From Candidatus Rokuibacteriota bacterium (GTDB lineage Bacteria > Methylomirabilota > Methylomirabilia > Rokubacteriales > CSP1-6), in assembly GCA_030647435.1 (NCBI GenBank), contig JAUSJX010000134.1:27649-91648 (forward strand): DNA of 64,000 nucleotides, given 5' to 3'. Of this stretch, positions 37,678 to 45,699 are shown one piece after another; the first letter of the stretch is position 1; each line of letters begins with the position of its first letter. A program made the translations under genes and the position numbers. The notes under the pieces were generated by a model. That model was not told the DNA's origin, did no database searches, and worked only from the letters and a program-made list of their open reading frames with translations.

Positions 37678-38595
37678 GTGGGCGCGGCGCAGCTCGGGCC
37701 CATCCAGCGCGCTGATTCTCGCCCGCGGGTCGTCCAGCGGCTGCTCGATCTTCTGCATCAGGCGAAGGCCCACGGCTGCGACCTCGTGGTCTTCCCCGAG
37801 CTGGCGCTGACGACCTTCTTCCCACGCTGGTGGATGGAAGACCAGGCCGAGATCGACGCCTTCTTCGAGCGGGAGATGCCGGGGCCTGAGACGCGCCCGC
37901 TCTTCGACGAGGCGCGGCGCCTCGGCATCGGCTTCTATCTCGGCTACGCTGAGCTCTGCACCGAGGGCCGGGTAAGTCACCGCTTCAACACCTCCATCCT
38001 TGTGGACCAGGCGGGGCGCATCGCCGGCAAGTACCGAAAGATCCACCTGCCCGGCCATGCCCTACACGAGCCGTGGCGCGCCTTCCAGCACCTCGAGAAG
38101 CGCTACTTCGAGGTGGGCGATCTGGGCTGGGGGGTCTGGCGCGCCTTCGGCGGGCTCGTGGGCATGTGCATCTGCAACGACCGGCGCTGGCCCGAGACGT
38201 ACCGGGTCATGGGGCTCCAGGGCGTGGAGATGGTTCTGCTCGGCTACAACACGCCCGTCCACCACCCGCCCGCGCCCGAGCACGATCTCCTCGGGAACTT
38301 CCACAACCAGCTCTCGATGCAGGCGGGCGCGTACCAGAACGGGACGTGGGTGGTGGGTGTGGCCAAGTGCGGGAGGGAAGAGGGGTGTGACATGATCGGC
38401 CAGAGCCAGATCATCGCGCCCTCGGGCGAGACCGTGGCTATGTGCACGACGCTGGGCGACGAGCTGGCGGTCGCCCGCTGCGACTTCGACCTGACGCGCT
38501 CCTACAAGGACACCACGTTCAACTTCGCGAAGCACCGCCGCCCCGAGCACTACCGCATGATCGTGGACCGCACGGGCGCGCTGCCGCCTCCCTGA
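37678..38595 (+). CDS. Nitrilase-superfamily amidohydrolase (N-carbamoyl-D-amino acid hydrolase-like)
   Basis: A 305-residue carbon-nitrogen hydrolase with the Glu-Lys-Cys triad: Glu41 in VFPELALT, Lys121 in YRKIHLPG and Cys166 in MCICNDRRWPE. The last motif, together with LLGYNTPVHHPP and YQNGTWVVGVAKCG, is typical of N-carbamoyl-D-amino acid hydrolases. It would free a D-amino acid from its N-carbamoyl form. The start is uncertain: GTG 37678 is the first usable codon, yet the in-frame bases before it (RFVT-) look like coding sequence that relatives contain, and no ATG lies between it and the TAA at 37645. Confidence 0.88.
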   Translation: MGAAQLGPIQRADSRPRVVQRLLDLLHQAKAHGCDLVVFPELALTTFFPRWWMEDQAEIDAFFEREMPGPETRPLFDEARRLGIGFYLGYAELCTEGRVSHRFNTSILVDQAGRIAGKYRKIHLPGHALHEPWRAFQHLEKRYFEVGDLGWGVWRAFGGLVGMCICNDRRWPETYRVMGLQGVEMVLLGYNTPVHHPPAPEHDLLGNFHNQLSMQAGAYQNGTWVVGVAKCGREEGCDMIGQSQIIAPSGETVAMCTTLGDELAVARCDFDLTRSYKDTTFNFAKHRRPEHYRMIVDRTGALPPP

Positions 38596-38668
38596 AGCCC
38601 GGCCGCGCCAGGCCGGCGCTTCGAGTAATATTGGTGCCCGGTACCTACCCCTGACCCCTTCGAGGAGG

Positions 38669-39673
38669 ATGTCCGCGATGGCCAAGCTGAAGTTCGGCGC
38701 CTGGATTCCGACGTATGCGTGGAGCGGCGGCAAGAGCGACCCCAAGAACGTCAAGCGCATCCGCGAGTCCATCGAGAAGTGCGAAGACCACGGCATCGAC
38801 GTCTGGGTGATCGACCATCTCCTGTCGGCGCCGGGGCTCTATGGCAATGCGTGGCTCGAGCCGCTCAACTCGCTGGCCTTCGCCGCGGCGCTGACCAAGA
38901 AGGTCAAGATCGCCACGGGCATCCTGGTGCTGCCGGTGCGTCACCCGGTGATCCTGGCGAAGGAGATCTCGACGCTCTGCCATCTCTCGGAGAACCGCTA
39001 TATGTTCGGAGTCGGCCCCGGGTGGTACGCCCGAGAATACGAGGTGACGGGCTCGCGCATCGAGGAACGGGGGAAGCGGACCGACGAGATCATCGAGGCG
39101 GTGACGCTGCTGCTGACGAAGCCGAACGCGTCGTTCCAGGGCAAGTACTACCAGTTCAACGATGTGACCATCGAGCCGCGCCCGCCGAAGATGCCGGCCA
39201 TCTGGGTCTCGGGCGGCTCGCGCGTGCCCGACCCGACCGACCACGACGTGCCGCTCATCGCCACGACCGTGATGGACCGCGTCGTCAAGGCCGGCAACTG
39301 GCTCTCACGCTGCTCGGGCAAGCAGGAGTGGGTCAAGCGCGACTGGGTGCAGATCCGGCAGCACGCGAAGGACATGGGCAAGGACCCCAAGAAGCTCACC
39401 TTCGGACACTGCAACTTCAGCCACCTCGTGGACACCGCGAGCCACGACAAGGCCGTCGCGCAGTCGAAGGCGCCGTTCCTCCGCGCCATGGGCACCCACC
39501 GGAGCTACGAGCATCTGCAGGAGTGCTACATGGTCGGCAGCATCGACCGCATCAACGCGCGGATCGACGACCTGCGGAAGTCCGGGCTCGAGTACCTCGT
39601 GCTGGGGCCGGTGTCCGACGACCCGAAGCAGATCGACCTCATGGCGAAGAAGGTCGTGAAGCACTTCAAGTAG
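38669..39673 (+). CDS. LLM-class F420-dependent oxidoreductase
   Basis: A 334-residue luciferase-like TIM-barrel enzyme. Visible motifs are KFGAWIPTYAWSGG at the start, LNSLAFAAALTKKVKIATGILVLPVRHP and GVGPGWYAREYEVTG, which bind the flavin or F420. The family oxidises or reduces small organics with F420 or FMN; the substrate is unknown. Start ATG 38669 or ATG 38678; the strong GAGGAGG motif abuts the first, so the second has the better spacing. Confidence 0.9.
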   Translation: MSAMAKLKFGAWIPTYAWSGGKSDPKNVKRIRESIEKCEDHGIDVWVIDHLLSAPGLYGNAWLEPLNSLAFAAALTKKVKIATGILVLPVRHPVILAKEISTLCHLSENRYMFGVGPGWYAREYEVTGSRIEERGKRTDEIIEAVTLLLTKPNASFQGKYYQFNDVTIEPRPPKMPAIWVSGGSRVPDPTDHDVPLIATTVMDRVVKAGNWLSRCSGKQEWVKRDWVQIRQHAKDMGKDPKKLTFGHCNFSHLVDTASHDKAVAQSKAPFLRAMGTHRSYEHLQECYMVGSIDRINARIDDLRKSGLEYLVLGPVSDDPKQIDLMAKKVVKHFK

Positions 39674-39776
39674 GCGCGCCGATGAGCCGTCGCTGATCCG
39701 CTGGCTCCTAGGGAAGGCTTGGTTTCTGTCGAGTTCACGATGCTGAGCTCGCAGGTCGCGAAGGGTGCCGCCCGGG

Positions 39777-39935
39777 TCAGTCCGGCGGCGGCCGGCGGTC
39801 GCCGGGCCCTTGGAAGAGGTTCGAGGTGCGCGAGCCCAGCTCCCTGCATCGCCGGCCGCCGCAGAAGACGAGGTCCCAGATCACGAAGAGGGCCATGAGC
39901 CCACCAAACAGAAGCAGCAAGCTGAACCAGGTCAT
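39777..39935 (-). CDS. Small single-helix membrane protein
   Basis: A 52-residue frame beginning MTWFSLLLLFGGLMALFVIW (one helix) and continuing with a Cys/Arg-rich stretch (DLVFCGGRRCRELG) and a basic Pro-rich tail. AGGGAG precedes the ATG. No family is recognised and it stands convergent to the LLM gene. Listed because the helix and ribosome-binding site are convincing, but coding status is unproven. Confidence 0.4.
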   Translation of the reverse strand: MTWFSLLLLFGGLMALFVIWDLVFCGGRRCRELGSRTSNLFQGPGDRRPPPD

Positions 39936-40397
39936 GCCGTCACTCCCTAAAGCCCGTCCCTAAGAAGGTGGTGGGCGCCTCTCAAAACCCGTACCCGCAG
40001 CGGTTGCGGGCGCTTCCTTTGAGGCAGTGAGCAACCGAGTGACCAGCGCGTGGCCATGTCGCCATATCGCCCGAAGTCCCTTCCACACGAGAAGGGCGAG
40101 AAGGGTGGTTGGTCAGGTGCTGCACATGGACTCGGGTGGGGGCTTGTGCTCTCGGAGGTCTGGCTCGTGGGTCATGGCTCCATTTCCAAGGCGACCGGCG
40201 TCTGCGCAGCGCGGAGACGGGGCTCGCGGGTTGACTGTCTCACGGGGCTTTGGCGTCATCGGCCCCGTTGTTCCCCTGTATCAAGTAAACACAGTGCCCG
40301 ATCTCGTTATTCCTGGTCGCTCAAGCGCCGCCGGGCGCGGGCCTGCGGAGCGCGGCGCCGACCCAGGCGGCCGGGCCCTCGTCTATCGAGCCCAACC
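39936..40397. other. Intergenic region of about 460 bp
   Basis: Lies downstream of merF and upstream of the small protein on the minus strand. The open frames here overlap on both strands and show no family feature; I see no gene, tRNA or clear terminator. Confidence 0.5.
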
Positions 40398-40607
40398 TCA
40401 TCGCATCCTCCCCCGCATGAGCCGGTAGCGATACACGGCCAGCACGACAAAGCCCAGGAGCAGCGGGAGCAGGACGAGATCCAGGCGGCCCGTCCAGGCG
40501 CCGAGGCCGATCGCCCCGAGCACCAGGACCGCGACCGGCGTCAGACAGGCCAGACACGTGAGGGCAGTTCCGATGACACCAAGCACGAGCCACCAATCAC
40601 GCCGCAT
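40398..40607 (-). CDS. merF: MerF-like mercury(II) transport protein
   Basis: A 69-residue inner-membrane protein with two helices. The first holds TALTCLACLTPVAVLVLGAIGLGA, key part LACLTPVAVLVLGAIGLG, the position of the vicinal-Cys Hg site in MerF (CCFTPVLV). Here the site reads C-L-A-C rather than CC, so the two Cys are separated. The second helix matches LDLVLLPLLLGFVVLAVY. MerF takes Hg(II) into the cell. GAGGGAG lies nine bases after the upstream gene, and the gene is the third of the MerR-controlled minus-strand operon. Confidence 0.85.
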   Translation of the reverse strand: MRRDWWLVLGVIGTALTCLACLTPVAVLVLGAIGLGAWTGRLDLVLLPLLLGFVVLAVYRYRLMRGRMR

Positions 40608-40616
40608 GACTCCCTC

Positions 40617-40907
40617 CTATAGCTCTTCCGCGGCAAACGCACCGTACTCGAGCGTCAACCGGTAACGCCGACCGCAGCATTCGACCAGGTCCCCGGCCTT
40701 GGCGTCTTCCGAAAGCGTCAACAGCCGGCCACAGCCGGGGCAACTCACCCGATGCGCCAGGGTCGCGACCCAGCGGCTCCCTTCATCCCTCACCCGGAGG
40801 GCATGCCCCGCTCAGTTGGGGCAATCCACCAGGCCGCCAGACCGGGTCCCTGGGGGCAACGTGACCAGCTCGCCACAATCGGGGCAGCGAACGGTCGGCA
40901 CCGTCAT
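40617..40907 (-). CDS. Zinc-ribbon-like selenoprotein in the mer operon
   Basis: A 96-residue protein made of two similar halves. Half one has C8-P-D-C11 and C29-P-N-U32, half two C56-P-G-C59 and C77-C78. The TGA at 40812-40814 is therefore exactly where the fourth metal ligand of a zinc ribbon or rubredoxin-like site should be, and the frame continues with well-formed protein ([15 protein letters not shown]). A hairpin follows it. I read it as Sec. The start overlaps the stop of the Sec-glutaredoxin (ATGA) and merF follows after nine bases. A Sec ligand would bind Hg(II) far more strongly than Cys. Without readthrough only 31 residues would be made. I do not know a named family. Confidence 0.72.
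40787..40801 (-). promoter_or_regulatory. SECIS-like hairpin of the zinc-ribbon protein
   Basis: A 5-bp stem CCCTC/GAGGG closes the loop CGGGT, which starts 15 nt after the TGA. The shortest stem of the eight. Confidence 0.55.
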
Positions 40908-41143
40908 ATCCCCAGGAGCCGCTTGAGGCGGCCCCGGTCGAAGCCCACGATCACCTCGTCATCCACCGTGATGACAGGCACCGCCATCCGCCCGGTCTTG
41001 GCGACCAGCTCGTCGCGGGCTGCCGTATCCTCGGCCACGTTCTTGGCGGTGAACTCGATCCCGTGAGACGAAAGAAACTCTTTCGCCGCGTGACACGACT
41101 GTCAGGTCGTCGACCAGTAGACCGTCACTTGCCGGTTCGCCAT
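40904..41143 (-). CDS. Glutaredoxin-like selenoprotein (UxxC) of the mer operon
   Basis: A 79-residue glutaredoxin-fold protein. The active site is T-T-U14-Q-S-C17-H, with the TGA at 41102-41104 in place of the CxxC N-terminal Cys. It keeps the TVYWST strand, the [12 protein letters not shown] helix-strand, the cis-Pro [17 protein letters not shown], and a C-terminal RLKRLLG helix. Sec at the attacking position normally raises thiol-disulfide or reductase activity. It is the first gene after the MerR operator and its stop overlaps the next start. A plain gene caller stops at codon 13 or misses the gene. Role in reducing Hg-thiol adducts or delivering thiols is inference. Confidence 0.85.
41070..41086 (-). 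promoter_or_regulatory. SECIS-like hairpin of the glutaredoxin
   Basis: A perfect stem CGAAAG/CTTTCG, extendable by one G-T pair, closes the loop AGTTT. The loop starts 21 nt after the TGA at 41102-41104. Confidence 0.75.
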
Positions 41144-41239
41144 CCTTGCCCTCCGCTGAGAAGACCTCCGAAAATTCGCCTCCGCGGGCCCTAGTGGCTG
41201 CCTTGCTCCTCGAGTACCCCTTGGCCCCCTTGTGGCGAG

Positions 41240-41270
41240 ACGATAAAGCCTGTAGTAACTAGAGACTCAA
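41240..41270 (-). promoter_or_regulatory. MerR-type operator/promoter for the Sec-glutaredoxin - Sec zinc ribbon - merF operon
   Basis: On the minus strand a -35 box TTGAGT (41270-41265) and a -10 box TATCGT (41245-41240) are separated by exactly 19 bp. The spacer contains the dyad CTCTAGTTACTACAG. This over-long spacer is the hallmark of MerR-family activated promoters. It points away from merR, which starts 30 bp away on the opposite strand. Confidence 0.9.
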
Positions 41271-41299
41271 GCGCTATTTTCAAAGGCAGGGAGGCCGGC

Positions 41300-41755
41300 A
41301 TGGACATCGCGTCGTCCCGCGTGGCGATTGGACCCCTCTCGAAGCGCACCGGCTGCAACATCGAAACGATCCGGTACTACGAGCGTGTTGGGCTCCTCCC
41401 GGCGCCCGTGCGAAGTCCCGGAGGCTACCGCCAGTATGGAGACCAGCACCTCAAGCGGCTGACCTTCATCCGGCGGGCCCGGTCACTCGGTTTCTCGATC
41501 GACGAGGTCCGGACACTGCTCAAGCTCGCCGACGAGCGCAAGCGCCCGTGCGCGGAGGTCCGGGTCGTGGCCGCAGCGCACCTCGAGGATGTCCGTGCGA
41601 AGATCGCCGACCTCCGGGCGATGGAGCGCGTACTCAACGAGACCGTCGCAAAATGCGCCGATGGGACACAATCGGACTGCCCACTCGTCGAGGCGCTGTA
41701 CCGAGAAGATTCCAGCCCACGCGCAGCCTCTCCGCACCGCCGTCGGAAGGGTTGA
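41300..41755 (+). CDS. merR: MerR-family transcriptional regulator, Hg(II)-type
   Basis: A 151-residue activator. The winged helix covers about residues 8-75, with TIRYYERVGLLPAP and GYRQYGDQHLKRL typical of MerR. The metal-binding Cys are at 84, 119 and 127; the spacing matches the three Hg-binding Cys of Tn501 MerR (82, 117, 126) rather than the two of CueR, so mercury is the likely effector. It is divergent from the operon that carries its operator. The C-terminus beyond residue 138 is poorly conserved and basic. Confidence 0.92.
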   Translation: MDIASSRVAIGPLSKRTGCNIETIRYYERVGLLPAPVRSPGGYRQYGDQHLKRLTFIRRARSLGFSIDEVRTLLKLADERKRPCAEVRVVAAAHLEDVRAKIADLRAMERVLNETVAKCADGTQSDCPLVEALYREDSSPRAASPHRRRKG

Positions 41756-41946
41756 CGTAAAGCGGCGCCCGCGGCTTTCAGCATGGGACGGGACGGTCTG
41801 TTGATCGGTCAGGTAGCGTCGCGCAGCGGAGTGAGTCGCAAGGCACTTCGCAACGAGAGATTCGGGGGTCTCGAACAAGGGGAGGAGGGCCGAGACCGCG
41901 CCGGAATGAAATCATAGGGTTCGGGGTTTCACTTACGAAGAGAGTG

Positions 41947-42480
41947 ATGCCGGCCTTGAGCACTCGGGGAGATCCGACCGTCCTGGCACAGCCCGCGGTC
42001 ACGTGGAAACGCGTGATGCGCGAGGGAGTGATGGTCGGCATGCTCGGTGCGTCGGCCGTAGCCGTGTGGTTCCTGTTGGTGGACGCGATGGCCGGCGCGC
42101 CGTTCCGGACACCGGCCCTCCTAGGGGGCGTTCTCTTCCACGGGGTTACGGACCCCCTCCACCCGGCGGTGACCGCCGTGCTGGTCCTCCAATACACATT
42201 GGTCCACGGTGTCGTGTTCCTCGTGTTCGGACTGATCGTCGCAGGGCTCCTGGCTCTCGCGGATCGAGAGCCACGCCTGCTCATCGCGCTGGTGATGTTG
42301 TTCTGTTGCTTCGAGGTGTTCGTGGTGGGGGCAATCGCCATTTTGGCCGAGTGGCTCTTCGCGACGGTGGCGTGGTGGACGATTATCATGGCCAACGCTC
42401 TCGCGACACTCATGATGGGCGGCTACTTGTTCCTCGCCCACAGGCGGCTCGTTCGCGAGTTTCTCCAGGCGGATGACTAG
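41947..42480 (+). CDS. Hypothetical four-helix membrane protein
   Basis: A 177-residue protein with helices at about 29-47, 70-98, 110-134 and 137-160; the N-terminus is hydrophilic. I do not recognise a family. It lies between merR and the Sec redoxin on the same strand, and its stop abuts the next start (GTG 42483), so it is likely co-translated with the redoxin. It may be a redox or metal membrane partner; this is only inferred from position. Confidence 0.6.
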   Translation: MPALSTRGDPTVLAQPAVTWKRVMREGVMVGMLGASAVAVWFLLVDAMAGAPFRTPALLGGVLFHGVTDPLHPAVTAVLVLQYTLVHGVVFLVFGLIVAGLLALADREPRLLIALVMLFCCFEVFVVGAIAILAEWLFATVAWWTIIMANALATLMMGGYLFLAHRRLVREFLQADD

Positions 42481-42482
42481 GC

Positions 42483-42989
42483 GTGTCCGCAGACAGGCGG
42501 CCTAAGACGATGCGACGAGCCTTAGTTGCTGGAATGCTCCTGGTGGCGGCCGCCGTGACGTGGGCCGCCACACCGGCGCCGACCTTCACCCTGCCCCTGA
42601 TCCAGGGCGGGAAGACCTTCGACTCCAGGGCCGAGATCGGCAGGCGGATCCTGGTCGTCCGATTCCAGGCCTCCTGGTGACCCACCTGCGTGCAGGAGTC
42701 TCCTGCATTCGAGCAGGCCTACCGGAAGTACAAGCAACAGGGCGTGCAGTTCCTCGGGGTACAGGTGCAGGACGAGGAGGCTGACGCCCGCCGCTTCCTC
42801 AAGGCCCACGGTGCCACCTACCCGGCAGGGCTCGATCCCAACCTGTCCGTGGCCAAGCGCTTCGGCTTCAAGGGGATGCCCCTCACCATCGTCATTGACC
42901 GAGACGGTGCCATCGCCGCCCGCCGGGTGGGCCCAGCGGACGGGCCTTGGCTCGCCGGCCACCTCGACCCGCTGCTAAAGCGTAAGTAG
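42483..42989 (+). CDS. TlpA-like selenoprotein redoxin
   Basis: A 168-residue secreted or membrane-anchored redoxin. An N-terminal helix (RRALVAGMLLVAAAVTWA) is followed by the thioredoxin fold. The active site is S-W-U66-P-T-C69, with the TGA at 42678-42680 replacing the first Cys of WCPTC. Before it VVRFQA, after it VQFLGVQVQDEE and the cis-Pro GMPLTIVIDRDG continue the same frame. The start may be GTG 42483 or ATG 42510. It would reduce disulfides or peroxides in the periplasm. A gene caller splits this into a 65-residue stub and a downstream fragment. Confidence 0.88.
42691..42707 (+). promoter_or_regulatory. SECIS-like hairpin of the redoxin at 42483
   Basis: A perfect 6-bp stem TGCAGG/CCTGCA closes the loop AGTCT, starting 16 nt after the TGA at 42678-42680. 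Confidence 0.75.
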
Positions 42990-43013
42990 CCACATCGGAC
43001 GACCTGGAGCGCG

Positions 43014-43358
43014 TCAGGACGCCGAGCGCGAGAGATAGGCGGTGAGCCAGTAGAGCGAGACGTACGCTGCGGCCATGGCCAGCGCCACGGTGAGGAGCAG
43101 CCGCCACTGGGACCGCGCGCCTCGCAGGGTGCAGGCATTGCGGCCGCGCAGAATGCCGATCACACCCGCCACGGCCAGCACGAGCGCCGCACCCCGGAAG
43201 TACCAGCCGTACTGGTAGTAGAGAGTGTTGCCCAGGCTGATCGCGAAGGAGACCGAGGCGAGCCCGAGCAGGACCATCACGACCGGGCTCACGCAGCAGG
43301 AGATGCCGACCAGCCCCGCCAGCAGCCCGATCTTGAGGCCCGCCCGGTCCATCGACAT
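43014..43358 (-). CDS. MerT/MerC-like membrane protein
   Basis: A 114-residue protein with three or four helices. The first contains LVGISCCVSPVVMVLLGLA, with the vicinal CC typical of mercuric transporters (MerT, MerC, MerF); a second Cys-containing loop (RGRNACTLRG) lies further on, as in MerT. Its position in the mercury region supports a Hg(II) uptake role. The start (ATG 43358 or 43352) overlaps the end of the SRPBCC gene. Convergent with the Sec redoxin. A transporter of another small metal species is possible. Confidence 0.65.
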   Translation of the reverse strand: MSMDRAGLKIGLLAGLVGISCCVSPVVMVLLGLASVSFAISLGNTLYYQYGWYFRGAALVLAVAGVIGILRGRNACTLRGARSQWRLLLTVALAMAAAYVSLYWLTAYLSRSAS

Positions 43359-43897
43359 CACGAGCCGCCTTCCAAGTCCGTGGCGAGGGCGCACCCCCGA
43401 TACGGAAAGACACGGCTCTGCCTGGCCCGCTCCTCGATGGTCACCTTCAGGGCATGGGTATGCTCTCGCATGAAGCGGCTGAGGCGCGGCTTCACGCGAC
43501 GCCTGCCGATCAGCCAGCCGACGATCCACCCCTTCAGGCCGAACGTGCTCTCGTAGCGAAAGCTCGTGCAGCCGCCCGTGTCCGCCAGCACGAAGCGGTC
43601 CCGGAGGAAGGGCAGGGGGCCTTCGACGCCCTCGAAGTCGATTGCCTCGGGCTCGTGAAGGGTCACCGATTCGACAGTCCGGACCATCTGCTTGCCTCCG
43701 GCAGCGGTGGGGATGAGAGAGCGGAACTCCACCAGCTTCCGGTGTCCCTCATCCTTGAGCACCGTGGAGGACCCTCCGTCGGGTTGGCTGGCCCCGAAGG
43801 CGGTCAGCACCTGAAACGCCAGGCGCCGATCGGCGTGGATGTGCGTCTCCACCGCCTCCATCCGGACCGGGATCACCCACATGGCGAGGGGGTGCAC
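43358..43897 (-). CDS. SRPBCC-family lipid/ligand-binding protein
   Basis: A 179-residue START-like domain protein; ETHIHADRRLAFQVLTAFG starts the fold, with strands KLVEFRS, TVESVTLHEPEAI, SFRYESTFGLKG and a C-terminal helix. Members bind hydrophobic ligands and the role is usually unknown. ATG 43897 or ATG 43861 (MEAVETH) may be the start; the second fits the family better. Its stop overlaps the MerT-like start, so they form a small operon. Confidence 0.7.
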   Translation of the reverse strand: MHPLAMWVIPVRMEAVETHIHADRRLAFQVLTAFGASQPDGGSSTVLKDEGHRKLVEFRSLIPTAAGGKQMVRTVESVTLHEPEAIDFEGVEGPLPFLRDRFVLADTGGCTSFRYESTFGLKGWIVGWLIGRRRVKPRLSRFMREHTHALKVTIEERARQSRVFPYRGCALATDLEGGS

Positions 43898-43910
43898 AGC
43901 CGAGAATTGG

Positions 43911-44585
43911 TCAAGCCGTTATCACCGCTTCGAGCTCGTCAAAACCTCTCACTACGATGTCGGGCTCTGGCCCGAGGGGATCGAGTGGAGCTCCGGCCCG
44001 GTTGATCCAGCAGACCCTGAATCCAAAGCTCTTCGCTCCAAGGACGTCGAAGGCGTTGGAGGAGACGAACAGGATCCGCTGCTTCTGCAACTTCATCGCC
44101 GTCGGGGCGAGCTGGTACACCCTGGGTGAAGGCTTGTAGGTCTTGACCGCATCCGCACTGAGCACCCATTGAAAGTGTGAACGGAATCCGGCGCGCTTGA
44201 GCCCCACGCGGAGCATCATCGGGCTTCCGTTCGACAGGATGGCAAGCGGGAGGTGTTCTTTGAGCCGGGGCAACGCTGCTGCCACTTCCGGATAGGCGGT
44301 GGGCTGAAGCCAGGACTCCATGAGCCGCTTCCGTTGCTCCGGACTTACGGTCAAGCCGAAACGCTGAATTGTAAACGCCAAGGCCTGTTGGGACACCGTC
44401 CAGAAGTCCTGGTACTTGCCCATCGCGCTCCGGAGGAAAGTGTACTCGAGTTGCTTGGCCCGCCACTGGTTGTTGAAGGCCACGGGATCGGAGGCGACGG
44501 CCTTGCACGCTTCCGCGACCGCTCCGACATCAACCACCGTACCGTACATGTCGAACGCGACACCCTGCACCCTGAGCTTGGTCAT
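43911..44585 (-). CDS. HAD-type haloacid dehalogenase (type II)-like hydrolase
   Basis: A 224-residue HAD hydrolase. Asp12 in VAFDMYGTVVD is the nucleophile, LSNGS gives motif II, and Lys in KTYKPSPRVYQLA motif III; FVSSNAFDVLGAKSFGFRVCWINR completes the active site as in L-2-haloacid dehalogenases. It probably hydrolyses a small haloacid or phosphate ester. It ends just before the SRPBCC gene and starts overlapping the DUF6969 remnant. Confidence 0.85.
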   Translation of the reverse strand: MTKLRVQGVAFDMYGTVVDVGAVAEACKAVASDPVAFNNQWRAKQLEYTFLRSAMGKYQDFWTVSQQALAFTIQRFGLTVSPEQRKRLMESWLQPTAYPEVAAALPRLKEHLPLAILSNGSPMMLRVGLKRAGFRSHFQWVLSADAVKTYKPSPRVYQLAPTAMKLQKQRILFVSSNAFDVLGAKSFGFRVCWINRAGAPLDPLGPEPDIVVRGFDELEAVITA

Positions 44586-44910
44586 ATCTCCTCTGGTCTA
44601 GGTGACCCCGACATACGGGAAGTTCCTGGACGATGGGGACGGCGGGTTCGCGACCGTCCGGACATCGATGAGATGGCGATGAGGTGCACCGTATGGAAGT
44701 GACCGGCTTCGTGGTTGGCGCCTGCGTGCGCGTGGTAGTAGAACTGGCTCCGCCGGCGCCGGTCGAAGATGCCGTCCTCGCCCGGGTAGAGCGTCCAGGG
44801 CACCTGCGGCCGGCCCTCGCGGACCAGGTCCATCACGGTCGTGCCTGCACGGTCGAGCCCCTCCAAGAGCCGACGGAGCTCGTCGCGATCAGTGGCCGGG
44901 CGGCTCAGAG
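44582..44910 (-). pseudogene. DUF6969-like remnant
   Basis: The frame reads RRLLEGLDRAGTTVMDLVREG and QFYYHAHAGANHEAGHFHTVHLI in short parts, matching DUF6969 proteins, in which GHFHTF precedes about 30 residues and then SHLIAISM. Here HFHTV is joined straight to HLIAIS, and the C-terminus is out of frame, ending in unrelated Arg/Pro-rich sequence. So the middle and end are lost. It overlaps the end of the anti-sigma gene at its 5' side and the HAD start at its 3' side. Function unknown. Confidence 0.5.
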
Positions 44911-45699
44911 GCGCGCCTCGCGGGCACGCTCGGCTCGCAGCTGCTCGGCGCACTCGAGCAGGTCGTCGTAGTCGAGTGTGGACACGAGACTGAACAGGGT
45001 CTGGCCGTCCCGCCACGATACGGTGCGAAGCCCCTGGCGCTCCTGGGCCAGATACTCGTGGCCGCCGAAACCCATCGGCCTACCGGCGAGCGGCGCGCGC
45101 CGCCCGACCTCGGGCACCATGAAGACCGACATCAGGACGCGCCCCTTCTCATACAGGAGGTAGGCGACCTTACGCTGGTCGGCCTCAGCGATACGCCCGC
45201 CGACCAGCTGGATCCCCGCGGGCGAGAGGTCGGGCACGGAGACGCGTAGGCCGGTGCGCTGGCGGAACCAGGCCGCTACCGCCGGGCGTTCCGTCGAGGA
45301 GAACTCGGCCGGGCCCTCCAACTGCGCATAGGCGAGGTGCTTGTCCACGAGGCTTGCAACGAGCTCGGGCTCACGGCCTCCGGTCGGCAGCGACCGTGCC
45401 ATGAGCACGAACGCGAGGAGAAGGACGGCGGCCGCGAGCGCGGGCGTGCCGAGCCAAACCCGGACCTTCTTCCGGGTGCGCTCGCGCCGTGCCAGCGCCA
45501 ACATCCGCGCCCGGAACTCGGGCGGCGCTGTCTCCCTCGGCTGCCGGCGGAGCAGCTGCCGGAAGCGGCGTTCCCCGTCCGCCCGTCCATGGCAGTCGGG
45601 GCAGGTCGACACGTGGGCTTCGGCGTCGGCCATCGGTCCTGCATCAAGCTCACCATCCGCAAACGCGTGCAGCCGGGCGTCGAACTCTCGGCAGTTCAT
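44905..45699 (-). CDS. Anti-sigma factor with zf-HC2 domain
   Basis: A 264-residue membrane anti-sigma factor. The N-terminal zinc domain has HVSTCPDC (HxxxCxxC) near residue 30-37, one helix spans about 85-103 (TPALAAAVLLLAFVLMA), and a periplasmic sensor domain follows. It would hold the sigma factor encoded upstream until redox or envelope stress releases it. Its start overlaps the sigma-factor stop (ATGA). Confidence 0.88.
   Translation of the reverse strand: MNCREFDARLHAFADGELDAGPMADAEAHVSTCPDCHGRADGERRFRQLLRRQPRETAPPEFRARMLALARRERTRKKVRVWLGTPALAAAVLLLAFVLMARSLPTGGREPELVASLVDKHLAYAQLEGPAEFSSTERPAVAAWFRQRTGLRVSVPDLSPAGIQLVGGRIAEADQRKVAYLLYEKGRVLMSVFMVPEVGRRAPLAGRPMGFGGHEYLAQERQGLRTVSWRDGQTLFSLVSTLDYDDLLECAEQLRAERAREARL

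Noticed and set aside
40398..40400. TGA at the end of merF as Sec.
   Set aside because: Only four more codons follow before TAG; no hairpin with the shared geometry.
39936..40428. Open frames of 130-190 codons on the plus strand.
   Set aside because: They overlap merF on the other strand, have no family feature and unusual residue content.
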